Positions 28,620 through 38,429 of a stretch of 64,000 bases of DNA are shown here, in pieces. The DNA is from Microbacterium esteraromaticum. Its GTDB lineage: Bacteria; Actinomycetota; Actinomycetes; Actinomycetales; Microbacteriaceae. The DNA is taken from positions 868,001 through 932,000 of the forward strand of contig NZ_JAFBBS010000001.1 of the NCBI RefSeq assembly GCF_016907315.1, given 5' to 3'. Both the position numbers and the translations under genes were made by a program. Position 1 is the first letter of the stretch; each line of letters begins with the position of its first letter. The notes under the pieces are model-generated. The model was not told the DNA's origin, searched no databases, and was given only the letters and a program-made list of their open reading frames with translations.

Positions 28620-29117
28620 TTAGGCTCCGTCCGCCGCTGCCCGCTGGGCATGACGTGCTTGCGCCACGGCGTCGGAGGGAATCACCAGAGTCGGCAACGT
28701 GGCGTGATGAAGCACATTCGCCGACGTGCTGCCCAGCACGGTAGCTCTGACACCGCGGAGCCCGCGCGAGCCGATCACGATGATGTCGGCATCCAGGCGG
28801 TCGGCGGCATCCAGGATCGCCTCGGAGGCGGTGACGACAGCCGACGACACGAGCGATTCCGCCTCGAGCCCCTTGGCCCGTGCCAGCTCCGCGCCCTCGG
28901 CGGCGATGACTTCGGATGCGTCCAGTGCGGCGCGGTCGAGAGCATCGAGCTTCTCCAGGGCGGGGTGGCCCTGAAGGTGCGCGGCGAATCCCTCCATGGG
29001 CTGTCGAGCGTAGAAGACGACGGCCGCCGAACCCGGGAAGAGCTTGGAGACGGATTCGATGGCGTACTTGGAGTTGGGCGAGCCGTCGTACGCGATCAGC
29101 AGTCTTGGCTTAGGCAT
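28620..29117 (-). CDS. Universal stress protein (UspA family)
   Basis: A single USP domain of 165 residues, starting LLIAYDGSPNSKYAIE and ending with the ATP-binding signature GSRGLRGVRATVLGS (GX2GX9GS). It is encoded just downstream of the MFS exporter and probably in the same transcript. Confidence 0.92.
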   Translation of the reverse strand: MPKPRLLIAYDGSPNSKYAIESVSKLFPGSAAVVFYARQPMEGFAAHLQGHPALEKLDALDRAALDASEVIAAEGAELARAKGLEAESLVSSAVVTASEAILDAADRLDADIIVIGSRGLRGVRATVLGSTSANVLHHATLPTLVIPSDAVAQARHAQRAAADGA

Positions 29118-29159
29118 GGCTTCTTCTTTCGATTTGAGATGCGGAGATGAGAGACGGCG

Positions 29160-30581
29160 TCACGCGACCGGCAGGGAATGCGCGGGGCGCTTGGTGCGGA
29201 AGAACGCCGGCACGAGAATCGCTCCCAGGAGCGCGATGACTGCCGCGGCGATGAACGCGGCGGAATAGCCCCGGGTGAGAGCTTCCGGATCTCCCAGCTG
29301 GCCAGCCCCAAAGCCCGCCGCGACGGCGGAGACTGCAGCGAGGCCGATGGCGGACCCCACCTGGTAGCTCGTGTTCACGATTCCGGATGCAAGTCCGCCC
29401 TCCTCCGGGGGCGCGGCGGAGATCGCTACCTGAAGTGAGGGGATGAACGCGAGGGCCTGCCCGAAGGCTACGACGAGGGACGGTCCGAATGCGTCAACCC
29501 AGTAGTTGCCGTCCGGGCGGATGAACGCCATCCAGCCCAGACCCGCGGCGAGCACGACGAGCCCGAGTACGATTGGCGCCTTCGGTCCGACCGCGGCGAT
29601 GATGCGAGGAGCGAGGACGATCATGCCCAGCATGATCAGGATCGTCATCGGCAGCAACGCGGCCCCGGCAGGGAACGCGGTGAAGCCGAGCACCTGCTGC
29701 AGGTACAGGTTCAGGAAGAACCACATCGGCACCCACGCGCCACCGAGAAGCACCTGCGCGAGGTTTGCCGCGCCCAGGTTGGGGGAGCGGAAGATCGACA
29801 GGCGCATGAGAGGTTCGCGCTTGGCGCGCTGAATGACGAGGAACAGCACGAGCAGGACGACGCCAGCCCCAATCGCGATCCACGTCTCGGCCGCGGCCCA
29901 GCCCGCAACCTCCGCGCGCACGATGCCGTACACGAGAGCGGCGAGGCCCAGGGTGACGGTCAGAGCTCCGATGACGTCGACAGATCCACGGGCGCCAAGC
30001 TTGCCGCCGGGCAGGGCCTTCCACATGAACAGCAGCACGAGCACGGCGATGGGCACGTTGATGAGGAACACCCATGGCCACGAGGCGAACTCGGTGATTA
30101 CGCCGCCGAGGAATACTCCCGCGGTCCCGCCGGCCGGGGCGGCTGCACCGTAGAAGGCCATCGCCTTAGTGAGTTCCTTCGGGCTGCCGCCGAACAGCAT
30201 CATGAGCAGAGTGAGCGCTGCCGGAGCGATGAGTGCGGAGCCCGCGCCCTGCATGACGCGGCCGATCAGCTCGACCGGCACGTCGCCTGCGAGGCCTGCA
30301 ACGAGGGAGCCGACTGCCAGGATCACCCAGCCGGTCGCGAACATTCTGCGGGGACCGAACAGATCGGAAAGTCGGCCACCGAGAAGCAGAAGACCGCCGA
30401 GCGCGATCACGTAGGCGTTGAAGACCCAGGAAAGATCGTGCGGTGTGAAGCCGAGGTCGACCTGCATCTGTGGAAGCGCTACCCCGATGATCGAGGCGTC
30501 CATGATGACCATGAACTGAGCAAGCGCGATGAGGAAGAGGCCCCACCATCTGGCGTTGCTGGTCGGAGGGGACGAGGACAT
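29160..30581 (-). CDS. DHA2-family MFS drug/metal-stress exporter
   Basis: Proton-driven exporter of 473 residues with 14 predicted membrane helices. It has motifs typical of the EmrB/QacA group: VDASIIGVALPQMQ in helix 1, GRLSDLFGPRRMF (motif A) and GAGSALIAPAALTLL. The start at 30581 is favoured because it begins just before helix 1; the open frame runs further upstream through the operator. Substrate unknown. A CsoR-like box about 50 bp upstream links it to copper. Confidence 0.88.
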   Translation of the reverse strand: MSSSPPTSNARWWGLFLIALAQFMVIMDASIIGVALPQMQVDLGFTPHDLSWVFNAYVIALGGLLLLGGRLSDLFGPRRMFATGWVILAVGSLVAGLAGDVPVELIGRVMQGAGSALIAPAALTLLMMLFGGSPKELTKAMAFYGAAAPAGGTAGVFLGGVITEFASWPWVFLINVPIAVLVLLFMWKALPGGKLGARGSVDVIGALTVTLGLAALVYGIVRAEVAGWAAAETWIAIGAGVVLLVLFLVIQRAKREPLMRLSIFRSPNLGAANLAQVLLGGAWVPMWFFLNLYLQQVLGFTAFPAGAALLPMTILIMLGMIVLAPRIIAAVGPKAPIVLGLVVLAAGLGWMAFIRPDGNYWVDAFGPSLVVAFGQALAFIPSLQVAISAAPPEEGGLASGIVNTSYQVGSAIGLAAVSAVAAGFGAGQLGDPEALTRGYSAAFIAAAVIALLGAILVPAFFRTKRPAHSLPVA

Positions 30582-30631
30582 GTTGAAGCTCCATTCGATT
30601 CGGGTGGCATAGCCGTGAAACAAGTACAACC

Positions 30632-30651
30632 TATACCCTAGGGGGGTACGG
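30632..30651 (-). promoter_or_regulatory. CsoR-type operator upstream of the MFS exporter
   Basis: TATACCCTAGGGGGGTACGG, closely similar to the box at 25757 (same TATACCC and GGGGGGTAC halves). It lies about 50-70 bp upstream of the exporter start. Confidence 0.65.
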
Positions 30652-30871
30652 TACAACCAAACAGTGTCAGGTGCCATCTTGTTCCACCCCGCCCTGCCTA
30701 ACCGCGCGAATTGCACGCGAGCGCGGGCGGGTATGGCCCCCGGCTCTGGCGCTCGGGGCAGCCTTCCGCGGACGCTGCTGCAAAGACTCGGCGCCTCCTG
30801 CTGGTCGCGCTGATCTGACGCGCGTGCTCGCGATGTGCGTGGACGCTAACGAGGCCGCGTGCTCGGTGTGC

Positions 30872-31543
30872 TCATCTCGGGGCGGGCGCTGATCGCCATC
30901 CGCGCTCGTGGAGCCGCTCGAATCCGTCGAGAAGGATGTCGAGTGCGAAGAGGAACTCTGCGTCCTCGTCGCAGGCCGCGCCGGCATGAGAGGCGGTCGC
31001 CGCCATGCGGACGATGGCCGGATACGCCTCGGCGTAGGCGGAGAGAGCCGCGTCGCGTGCCTCCGGGTCGGCAGGCAAGGTGGGGGTGGGCATGACGTCG
31101 CGCGTGAACCCCCACATGCGCGTGCTGAGTGCATGCATGGCGTGATGAACGAGGTCGGGGGAGAAGCCGCCGCGGAACATCGCCTCCATCAGCGCGTTCA
31201 TGTGCGACAGCACGGCCGGTCCTGCCATCGTCCTCGTCTCGACCGCCGTGCGCCACCAGGTGTGGCGTGTCGTCACCGCGCGCGCGGCGAGGATGCGCGC
31301 CCGGACCTCACGCTTCCAATCGGCACCCCCGTCCGAGACGCGGAACGCCGAGACGATCCGCTCGACCATCGTGTCGATCAGGTCTTCACGGTTCGACACG
31401 TGCTTGTAGAGCGCCATCGGCGTGACGCCGACTGTCTCCGCCAGGCGCCGCATCGACAGACCCTCGAGGCCGACCCGGTCTGCCAGCGCGATGGCGGCGT
31501 CGAGGACTCTGTCGCGGTCGAGGGAGGCCTTGCGGCTTGACAT
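30872..31543 (-). CDS. TetR/AcrR family repressor
   Basis: A 223-residue regulator with the N-terminal helix-turn-helix (LSMRRLAETVGVTPMALYKHVSNREDL, residues ~29-53) and a TetR_C-type ligand domain. It is divergent from the DUF4386 gene at 31606, and a perfect palindrome lies in the gap. Ligand unknown. Confidence 0.9.
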   Translation of the reverse strand: MSSRKASLDRDRVLDAAIALADRVGLEGLSMRRLAETVGVTPMALYKHVSNREDLIDTMVERIVSAFRVSDGGADWKREVRARILAARAVTTRHTWWRTAVETRTMAGPAVLSHMNALMEAMFRGGFSPDLVHHAMHALSTRMWGFTRDVMPTPTLPADPEARDAALSAYAEAYPAIVRMAATASHAGAACDEDAEFLFALDILLDGFERLHERGWRSAPAPR

Positions 31544-31551
31544 ATCTACAG

Positions 31552-31592
31552 CGTATACCTAGCGTGAGGGACGGCGGTATACGCCGTATACC
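31552..31592. promoter_or_regulatory. TetR operator in the divergent promoter
   Basis: GGTATAC (31576-31582) and GTATACC (31586-31592) form a perfect inverted repeat with a 3-bp spacer. A second half-related element, GTATACCTAGCG, starts at 31552. Likely site for the adjacent TetR protein, controlling both genes. Confidence 0.7.
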
Positions 31593-31605
31593 TGAAAGGG
31601 CTCTC

Positions 31606-32238
31606 ATGACTCGCCGCAACCGGACCTACGCCCGAAGCGCAGGCATCGCCTACCTCGTGACGCACGTCACCTCTGTGACCGCGGTCGCCGCGTACGCAGC
31701 TTCCGCCCTGCCGCTGGGCGTGGCGCTCGAGTTCACGCTCGCGCTCGGCTGCCTGCTCACCGGGCTGCTGCTCTTGCCTCTCCTGCGCTGCGCCGGCGAG
31801 GTGCGGGCGCTCACCTTCGCGTTCCTGCGAGGGCTGGAAGCCGCCGTGATCGCGGCCGGGACCCTGCCGATGCTCGCGCTCGCCTGGACTGGTGGCTCGA
31901 GGGACGTCCTCGAGGCCCTGCACAGCGCCGCGTTCCTCGTCGGACAGGGCCTGGTGATCAGCGTCAACACCGTCGTGCTGGCATGGCTGCTTCTGGACTC
32001 GGGTCTGGTGCCGAAGGCGCTGGCAGTGCTCGGGCTCTTCGGAGGCGTCGTGGTGCTGGGCAGCAACACGGCGCAGCTGTTCGGGCTGATCCCCCTCAAC
32101 GGTCCGGTCGCAGGCGTGTGCGCCCTGCCCATCTTCGCGTTCGAGATCTGGTTCGCGTTCTACCTGATCATCGCGGGGCTTCGGCCCCGCGCCGACGTGA
32201 ACGCAGGAGCGGGCGAGCACGCCGCCCCGGCTGCGTGA
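31606..32238 (+). CDS. DUF4386-type membrane protein
   Basis: A 210-residue protein with about six membrane helices and the opening YARSAGIAYLVTHVTSV, as in DUF4386 proteins. Its function is not known. It is the sole target seen for the adjacent TetR regulator. Confidence 0.8.
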   Translation: MTRRNRTYARSAGIAYLVTHVTSVTAVAAYAASALPLGVALEFTLALGCLLTGLLLLPLLRCAGEVRALTFAFLRGLEAAVIAAGTLPMLALAWTGGSRDVLEALHSAAFLVGQGLVISVNTVVLAWLLLDSGLVPKALAVLGLFGGVVVLGSNTAQLFGLIPLNGPVAGVCALPIFAFEIWFAFYLIIAGLRPRADVNAGAGEHAAPAA

Positions 32239-32291
32239 GCGGATCAGACCACCGCGCGCCGAGCATCGCCTTATGGCTTGCCTGAACGGTC

Positions 32292-32603
32292 TTAGGAGCG
32301 CACGAGGCGGGTGATGGCGTCGGTGGCTTCCTGGATCTTCGCCTTGCCGGCCTCTTCGCTGAGCTTCGCGGCATCGAGCACACAATGCTTCAGGTGATCG
32401 TCGAGGAGACCAGTGGCTACCCCTTGGAGGGCGCGAGTGAGCGCGCTGACCTGGGTGAGGATATCAATGCAGTACTTCTCCTCATCGATCATCTTCGCGA
32501 TGCCACGCGCCTGACCTTCGATGCGCTTCATGCGCTGCAGGTACTGGGTCTTATCGTCAATGTATCCGTGGTGAGCGGCAGAGGCCTCGTTCTCCGATGA
32601 CAT
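32292..32603 (-). CDS. csoR: CsoR-type copper-sensing repressor, copy 1
   Basis: A 103-residue all-helical repressor of the DUF156 family. It has the Cu(I) ligand set C45, H70 and C74 (EKYCIDILTQ; DDHLKHC) and RMKRIEGQARGI for DNA contact. It probably binds the TACCC-GGGTA boxes listed here and releases them with Cu(I). Copy 2 at 34095 is similar but distinct. Confidence 0.92.
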   Translation of the reverse strand: MSSENEASAAHHGYIDDKTQYLQRMKRIEGQARGIAKMIDEEKYCIDILTQVSALTRALQGVATGLLDDHLKHCVLDAAKLSEEAGKAKIQEATDAITRLVRS

Positions 32604-32611
32604 GGTGATCC

Positions 32612-32795
32612 TTACTGTTCGCGTTCCAGAGCCGAGCGGGTGCTGGCTTCGGGGGCAAGATCTAGACGGCGCAACAGCTGCGCATTCAGAGCAACCACAA
32701 TGGTCGACGGGACATCAGGACTGCGCCCATCGACATGGGAGCACGAAGCCGGCCGGTGCCAGGATACCGGCCGCCGCTGGTATCGAGAGCGGGTT
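32612..32795 (-). pseudogene. Remnant of a CopB C-terminus
   Basis: The minus strand encodes STIVVALNAQLLRRLDL, the same as the end of CopB at 23335. The preceding DNA, read in another frame, gives IPAAAGILAPAGFVLPMSMGA, also CopB-like. The two pieces are in different frames with a small deletion between them, and the rest of the gene is missing. A second copB was therefore lost here, leaving its last ~55 codons next to csoR. Confidence 0.75.
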
Positions 32796-32905
32796 AGCGG
32801 GTTGTGCCGGCCGCCCACCTCAGACTCTGCTCGCATCTTCGGATATCCGGCCGGGGAGCGTTCTATGGCCGAGCGCTCGGAGCGTGGGGCGGAGCGGAAC
32901 AGCTC

Positions 32906-34057
32906 TCATACGGATACTCCGTGGAGTCGAGGCGCCCACTGGTAGACGGTGCCCACTGCGTCGACACTGGTGACTCCGCTCACGGTGCCCGCCGTCTCAT
33001 GCTCAACGACGAACTCCTGGTCGTCCGGGCGACGGCGTCCAGAGCTGCCAATGAAGCCGACCCCGGAGATCATCCGACCGTACACCATGGCCATAAACGG
33101 GCTCCGCGGCAGGTAGGCTCCGGGGTCATCTCCGAAGCCGAGGTCATGTAGCGCGGCCAGCGCGGCGTGTGTTCCCTGGGCGGCAGCGTCCTCCCAATGG
33201 TCGATGCGCCACGTGCCGAGCGTTGCGTCGTCATGGGTGGCAACACCTCCGGCTGCGTACACATGGGCGGCTTCAGCGCGAAGATGATCGTCGACCGCGA
33301 CACCGTTCGACCACGGAGCCGGCGCTGAAGGTACGGTCCCAAGAGCGACCAAGAGGAAGTCTGCAACGAGCGTGTTCTCGTCATCGAGAGTGATGGCCAC
33401 ACCGGAATCTGCTTCATCTACGTGCTGGATCGTACGGCCGAATCTGGTCTGCACCGTTGCGGAGTGCAGGGCCGCGATGTGTTCCGCCACGGGGGTGCCG
33501 AAAGCTCCGATGCCGGGGATGCCGCTGCGGGCGATCATCATGACCTGATGCCCGTCGGTGTGGAGCGAAGACGCCGTCTCAGCTGCGATGATTCCGCCGC
33601 CGTAGATCGCAACTCGGGCAGGCCGCCCGAGACCGGCTAGCAGATCTCGAATGTGCAGCGCATCCTCTAGGGAGTGAAGCATGCTGATGCGGCGGGGGTC
33701 CGTAGCTCGGCCAGGTGTGATGACACCGGCGGGCAGGGCACGCGGCATGCTTCCGGTCGCGATGATGAGCGCGTCGTATGCGCGCTGTCTGCCAGAGTCG
33801 AGGCGCACCTCCTGCACTGAGGTGTCGATGCTGACCGCGGTGTCGGGAATGACGTCGATCTCTGGCAGCGGCAGTCTGATCAGTTCCGGCGATACCGGAC
33901 CGAACGCGACGCCCTTGATCAGCATCCGTGTGTAAGGGACTTCACCAGCTCGCGTGATGAGCGTCACCTTGACGTCGTCTCTGGAGGCGAGGCTGCGCGC
34001 GGCGGCGGCGCCTGCGGCGCCTGCGCCGAGGATGAGAACGTGCGGCGTCGTGGACAT
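32906..34057 (-). CDS. FAD/NAD-dependent oxidoreductase
   Basis: A 383-residue flavoprotein with an N-terminal FAD motif (LGAGAAGAAAARSL), a second Rossmann motif (YGGGIIAAETASSL), an ATG-type motif (IIATGSMPRALP) and a late FAD-contact YAAGGVATH. It resembles ferredoxin/rubredoxin-reductase-like proteins, without a CXXC centre. It lies between the two csoR copies in the copper region; its exact role there is unknown. The start at 34057 begins the Rossmann fold properly. Confidence 0.85.
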   Translation of the reverse strand: MSTTPHVLILGAGAAGAAAARSLASRDDVKVTLITRAGEVPYTRMLIKGVAFGPVSPELIRLPLPEIDVIPDTAVSIDTSVQEVRLDSGRQRAYDALIIATGSMPRALPAGVITPGRATDPRRISMLHSLEDALHIRDLLAGLGRPARVAIYGGGIIAAETASSLHTDGHQVMMIARSGIPGIGAFGTPVAEHIAALHSATVQTRFGRTIQHVDEADSGVAITLDDENTLVADFLLVALGTVPSAPAPWSNGVAVDDHLRAEAAHVYAAGGVATHDDATLGTWRIDHWEDAAAQGTHAALAALHDLGFGDDPGAYLPRSPFMAMVYGRMISGVGFIGSSGRRRPDDQEFVVEHETAGTVSGVTSVDAVGTVYQWAPRLHGVSV

Positions 34058-34094
34058 GACAGAAGGCTCCTGGGTCTCTCGGAAAGGGATCGTT

Positions 34095-34436
34095 CTATGA
34101 GCGCACGAAGCGAGCAATCGCTTCCGTCGCTTCGGTGATCTTCTGATCGGCCGATAAACCTCCCGCCACAGCCGCTCTGAGGACGCAATGGCGCAGGTGG
34201 TCGTCGAGTAGACCGATGGCCACCGTCTCGAGGGCGTTGGTGATCGCTGAGATCTGCGTGAGGATGTCGATGCAATAGCGGTCCTCGTCCACCATGCGGT
34301 CGATGCCGCGGACCTGTCCTTCCAGGCGGCGCAGACGATTGCGGTACGTCGCCTTATCGCTGATGTAGCCGTGCACCGTGCTATCGGAAGTGTCGCTAGT
34401 AGGACAGGTCTCGGGGGTGGACGTCGTCGTAGTCAT
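34095..34436 (-). CDS. csoR: CsoR-type copper-sensing repressor, copy 2
   Basis: A 113-residue repressor with C55, H80 and C84 in the CsoR ligand positions (DRYCIDILTQ; DDHLRHC) and a ~20-residue N-terminal tail with one extra cysteine. It has the same core as copy 1. The start at 34436 is preferred over the longer frame because the upstream codons have no family resemblance. Confidence 0.92.
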   Translation of the reverse strand: MTTTTSTPETCPTSDTSDSTVHGYISDKATYRNRLRRLEGQVRGIDRMVDEDRYCIDILTQISAITNALETVAIGLLDDHLRHCVLRAAVAGGLSADQKITEATEAIARFVRS

Positions 34437-34502
34437 GTGATGCACTCCGGTCGGCCGGCGGGGTGGCTGGCTGAACTGCCCGCCACCCCGCACGCTGGTG
34501 AT

Positions 34503-34775
34503 TTAGGCCATGTTCGCGGCGAACTTGGCGGGGTCTGAGTCGAACGCGGGGCCGCAGCCGGCGCAGCAGAAGTAGTAGCGCTGGCCCTCGAAATCACGGA
34601 ACAAGCCGGCCGCCTCCGCAGCCTTCTTGCTGACCGGGCTACCCACCATGACCGGGCAGGTGGTCATGTCATCAGCGCCACCTCCGAGGAGGTTGTCACG
34701 GCCGTTGGCGGTCACGGCCGGCTTCGGCGCAGTGGTGCTGCAGCAGGTGGGCGCGGCCTGGGTGTCGTTCGTCAT
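34503..34775 (-). CDS. YHS-domain copper-binding protein
   Basis: A 90-residue protein with a Cys pair near the start (PTCCSTT), CPVM, and the YHS-like end YYFCCAGCGPAFDSDPAKF. YHS proteins bind soft metals and often accompany CopA. It lies 49 bp after CopA on the same strand. Confidence 0.85.
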   Translation of the reverse strand: MTNDTQAAPTCCSTTAPKPAVTANGRDNLLGGGADDMTTCPVMVGSPVSKKAAEAAGLFRDFEGQRYYFCCAGCGPAFDSDPAKFAANMA

Positions 34776-34824
34776 GAGGAGATGATGCCTTTCGTTCTTT
34801 GATGTGGGTTGGTGGTTCAGCTCG

Positions 34825-37095
34825 TCAGGGGGTGGTGACGCTCTTGAACCCGCGCAGGCGGAGGCTGTTGCCGACGACGAAGACGCTGGAGAACGCCATC
34901 GCCGCGCCTGCGAGCATGGGGTTGAGCATGCCCAGCGCTGCAACTGGGATCGCAGCGATGTTGTAGGCGAATGCCCAGAACAGGTTGGTCTTGATCGTTG
35001 ACAGGGTCTTCCGCGAGAGGCGGATCGCGTCGACCGCGGAGCGCAGGTCGCCGCGAACGAGGGTGATGTCGGATGCTTCGATGGCGACGTCGGTGCCGGT
35101 GCCCATTGCCAAACCCAGGTCCGCCTGTGCGAGCGCAGGGGCGTCGTTGACGCCGTCGCCGACCATCGCGACGATCTTGCCTTCCTGCTGCAACCGAGCC
35201 ACAACGGCGACCTTGTCCGCGGGAAGCACCTCGGCGATGACCTGATCGATCCCGACCTCGGCTGCGATCTGGCGCGCCACCGCCTCGTTGTCGCCCGTGA
35301 GGAGCACCGGAACGAGGCCAATCTCCTTAAGGCCCCGAATCGCCTCAGCGCTGGTCGGCTTGACGGTGTCGGCGACCACGAGAATGCCGCGCGCCTGACC
35401 GTCCCAGCCAACCGCGACGACCGTCTTACCTTCGCCCTCCGCGCGCACCTTCGCGTGCGCAACGTCGGGGGACAGGTGCAGGGACCAGTCGGCGAGCAGA
35501 GACTCGCGGCCGACGACGACAGCGGTGCCATCGACGACGCCCTGAACCCCCTTGCCCTCGATGTTCGCGAAGTCCTCAGGAGTCGGCAGCTGACCCACCT
35601 CCTGCGTCGCGCCCTTAGCAATGGCCTGCGCAATCGGATGCTCGGAAGCGTCCTCGAGCGCGCCGGCGATGCGCAGCAGTTCTGCCCGGTCCACGCCTGG
35701 CTCCGTGATGACGTCGACAAGAGTCATGCGCCCGGTTGTTACGGTGCCGGTCTTGTCGAGGATCACGGTGTCGACCTTGCGGGTCGACTCCAGCACCTCG
35801 GGGCCCTTGATCAGGATGCCCATCTGGGCCCCCCGACCGGTGCCGACGAGGAGGGCGGTCGGGGTTGCGAGTCCCAGCGCGCAGGGGCAAGCGATCACCA
35901 GTACCGCGACCGCTGCGGTGAACGCTGCGGCAGCGGGGAATCCCGCACCCATCCACGCGCCGAGGGTGACGAAAGCCACAGCAATCACGATTGGTACAAA
36001 AACGCCCGAGATGCGATCAGCCAGGCGCTGCACTTCTGCTTTACCGGTTTGCGCATCTTCGACGAGCTGCGCCATCTGCGCGAGCTGCGTGTCTGAACCG
36101 ACGCGCGTGGCGCGCACGACCAGGCGTCCACCGGCGTTCACGGTGGCGCCGGTGACCGAGTCGCCTGTACTCACTTCTACGGGCACCGACTCGCCGGTGA
36201 GCATTGATGCATCCACCGCGGAGGTGCCGGAGACGACCAGACCGTCAGTGGCGATCTTCTCGCCGGGGCGAACGACGAACTCATCGCCGACCTGCAGCTC
36301 CGATGTCGGGATTTTCACCTCCGCACCGTTTCGGAGGACGGACACTTCCTTCGCCCCGAGTTCGAGCAGCGCGCGCAACGCGGCTCCCGCCTGTCGCTTT
36401 GAGCGCTTCTCGAAGTAGCGGCCGGCGAGGATGAACATCGTCACCCCGGCACCGACCTCCAGGTAGATGTTCGCTGCGCCGTCGGAGGGGGCAATTGTGA
36501 GCTCGAATGGGTGGGTCATGCCTGGGGTGCCCGCGGTGCCCAAGAACAGCGCATAGAGCGACCAGAGCAACGCCACTGAAGTGCCCATGGAGATGAGCGT
36601 GTCCATGGTGGCGGTGCCGTGCTTGAGATTCGTCCATGCGGCTCTGTGGAACGGCCAGGCTGCCCAGATGATCACCGGTGCGGCCAGAGCGAGCGACGCC
36701 CACTGCCAATAGGTGAACTGGAGCGCGGGAATCATGGCCATTGCGATCACCGGCACGGTGAGCACGATGGACCCGATCAGCCGGTGTCTCAGCGAAGTGA
36801 GCTCGGTGTCCTTCTCGTCCCCGGGTTCGGTGTCGGAGGCAGTCGCCTTCGAATCCTTGGGCTTGGGTAGTGCCGCGGTATAGCCGGTCTTCTCGACCTC
36901 CGCGATAAGCAGAGCCGGGTCGTATCCCGCGGGTATCGAAACCTTGGCCTTCTCTGTGGCGTAGTTGACGGTGGCTTCGACGCCGTCGAGCTTGTTCAGC
37001 TTCTTCTCAATGCGATTCGCGCAGGAGGCGCAGGTCATCCCACCGATCTCTAGTTCGATGCCCTGCCCGCTGGCGGCGGGTGCCGATGTGCTCAT
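34825..37095 (-). CDS. copA: Copper-exporting P-type ATPase CopA
   Basis: A 756-residue P1B-1 Cu(I) pump. It has one N-terminal heavy-metal-associated domain with GGMTCASC (C22, C25), the actuator TGES, the membrane CPC ([13 protein letters not shown]), DKTGTVTTG and [10 protein letters not shown], and a final NSLRLRGFK. It accepts copper from CopZ encoded 1 kb upstream on the same strand. Confidence 0.97.
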   Translation of the reverse strand: MSTSAPAASGQGIELEIGGMTCASCANRIEKKLNKLDGVEATVNYATEKAKVSIPAGYDPALLIAEVEKTGYTAALPKPKDSKATASDTEPGDEKDTELTSLRHRLIGSIVLTVPVIAMAMIPALQFTYWQWASLALAAPVIIWAAWPFHRAAWTNLKHGTATMDTLISMGTSVALLWSLYALFLGTAGTPGMTHPFELTIAPSDGAANIYLEVGAGVTMFILAGRYFEKRSKRQAGAALRALLELGAKEVSVLRNGAEVKIPTSELQVGDEFVVRPGEKIATDGLVVSGTSAVDASMLTGESVPVEVSTGDSVTGATVNAGGRLVVRATRVGSDTQLAQMAQLVEDAQTGKAEVQRLADRISGVFVPIVIAVAFVTLGAWMGAGFPAAAAFTAAVAVLVIACPCALGLATPTALLVGTGRGAQMGILIKGPEVLESTRKVDTVILDKTGTVTTGRMTLVDVITEPGVDRAELLRIAGALEDASEHPIAQAIAKGATQEVGQLPTPEDFANIEGKGVQGVVDGTAVVVGRESLLADWSLHLSPDVAHAKVRAEGEGKTVVAVGWDGQARGILVVADTVKPTSAEAIRGLKEIGLVPVLLTGDNEAVARQIAAEVGIDQVIAEVLPADKVAVVARLQQEGKIVAMVGDGVNDAPALAQADLGLAMGTGTDVAIEASDITLVRGDLRSAVDAIRLSRKTLSTIKTNLFWAFAYNIAAIPVAALGMLNPMLAGAAMAFSSVFVVGNSLRLRGFKSVTTP

Positions 37096-37144
37096 CGTCT
37101 TCCTTCTCTCTCAGCTCTGTAGTGCCGCAGCCACATCAAATGAA

Positions 37145-38104
37145 TCAGTGGCCGCTGTCATCGTCGGAGTGCGGCTTGTCGACGTCATCGTGTGCGCCGG
37201 CATCGAGCCCTGCGTCGATGACGAACTCGGCGGTGTGCACGATTCCGTTCACCTGGAAGTCGAAGTACAGGAGGTAGCGGCCCGCGGTGGGGGCCTCGGC
37301 TGCGAACCCGATCTCTGGTCCGGCCGTATCGCCCGCGTGAGGCTCGGCGCCTTCAGCGTGCACGTGTAGGTATGCCAGATCTCCTTCTCGAAGCGCCACC
37401 AGATGCCCGAACGCGCCGAGATACGGTTCGAGCGTGGTGACGGGCTTGCCGCCGCGCTCGACGGAGACCGTCAGATCGCTCGATGCTCCTGCAATGAGGT
37501 CGCCAGCGAGGCTGACGGTGAAGCCGTCGACCTCAGCGGTGCGCTTCGTCTCGGTGGCGATGGGCGCGAAGTCTCCGGCCACGTTTACAGTGCGGGTCAG
37601 GGTGATGCCCGATGCGCCCTTAGCGGCGGGAGTGAAGTCGGCGTAGACGCGGTAGGTGCCCGCCGCATCCCACGTCCACGGCAGCGACCACGTTCCGGTA
37701 GTCGCGTCCAGCTCAGGGTGCACATGGCGGAAGTTCGCGCCATCCGCCCGAACGACGATCAGGTGGAGGTCCTTCTCGTGCGCCTCTGCGAACTCTGTGA
37801 CAGCGTCACCGGCGACGGTTTGGACCTGGAAGCTCAGCTCCCCCTCGGATGCAACGGTCTCCGGGGCTTGGACCGGCGACAGCACGTAGCCGTTGGCGTC
37901 GATAGAGACGCCATTGGGCGCGTGGCCGGCGGGCTGCGTCTCGCTGCCACTGTCATGTCCGTTACCGTGTGCGTTCATGTCGCTTCCTTTCGCCCACGCC
38001 GCGACGGAGCTGTTGGGGATGACAGCGCCTGCAATCGCGAACGCACCGCCGAACGCCACCACTAGTCCCGCTCCGTAGAGCGCCAGGCGGCCGCCGGCTC
38101 TCAT
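37145..38104 (-). CDS. Membrane-anchored copper-associated protein with His-rich ends
   Basis: A 319-residue protein with an N-terminal membrane helix (about 7-30), a His/Gly-rich stretch (MNAHGNGHDSGSETQPAGH), two beta-rich domains with conserved histidines (FRHVHPELDA; YLHVHAEGAEPHAGD) and a His/Asp-rich tail (DDVDKPHSDDDSGH). Similar proteins lie beside copA/copZ in actinobacteria. Probably extracytoplasmic copper binding, inferred. Its start overlaps the copZ stop (TGATG). Confidence 0.8.
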   Translation of the reverse strand: MRAGGRLALYGAGLVVAFGGAFAIAGAVIPNSSVAAWAKGSDMNAHGNGHDSGSETQPAGHAPNGVSIDANGYVLSPVQAPETVASEGELSFQVQTVAGDAVTEFAEAHEKDLHLIVVRADGANFRHVHPELDATTGTWSLPWTWDAAGTYRVYADFTPAAKGASGITLTRTVNVAGDFAPIATETKRTAEVDGFTVSLAGDLIAGASSDLTVSVERGGKPVTTLEPYLGAFGHLVALREGDLAYLHVHAEGAEPHAGDTAGPEIGFAAEAPTAGRYLLYFDFQVNGIVHTAEFVIDAGLDAGAHDDVDKPHSDDDSGH

Positions 38105-38313
38105 CAGATCCTCACCGCCGAGTAGCCAGCTTCCTCGACCGCCGCGAGAACTGCTGCGTCGTCGATCTGGCCCGCGCCACTGACGACGAGCTTGCCTGTC
38201 TGCGCGCTGACATCGATGCTCTCGACTCCAGCGACCTCGCTGACCTCTTCGCGGATCGACATCTCGCAGTGTCCGCATGTCATCCCGGTGACCTTGTACT
38301 CGTTGGCAGCCAT
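38104..38313 (-). CDS. copZ: Copper chaperone CopZ
   Basis: A 69-residue heavy-metal-associated domain with GMTCGHC (C13, C16). It carries Cu(I) to CopA. ATG at 38313 follows AGGAGA; a TTG one codon upstream is less likely. First gene of copZ-(His-rich)-copA-YHS on the minus strand, behind two CsoR-like boxes. Confidence 0.95.
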   Translation of the reverse strand: MAANEYKVTGMTCGHCEMSIREEVSEVAGVESIDVSAQTGKLVVSGAGQIDDAAVLAAVEEAGYSAVRI

Positions 38314-38334
38314 CAACGTCTCCTTTTCCAGTGG

Positions 38335-38384
38335 TACCCCCCGTGGGTATCACGATTGACAACGGTATACCCCTGGTGGGTATT
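38335..38384 (-). promoter_or_regulatory. Double CsoR-type operator upstream of copZ
   Basis: Two boxes: TACCCCCCGTGGGTA (38335-38349) and TATACCCCTGGTGGGTATT (38366-38384), about 31 bp apart. Both keep the TACCC/GGGTA halves of the other two boxes on the element. Two sites allow binding of two CsoR tetramers, or of both CsoR copies. Confidence 0.75.
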
Positions 38385-38429
38385 CCGCAACGAGGTGGCA
38401 AGGGCACCGCGCGGTCACGATCCAGGCGA

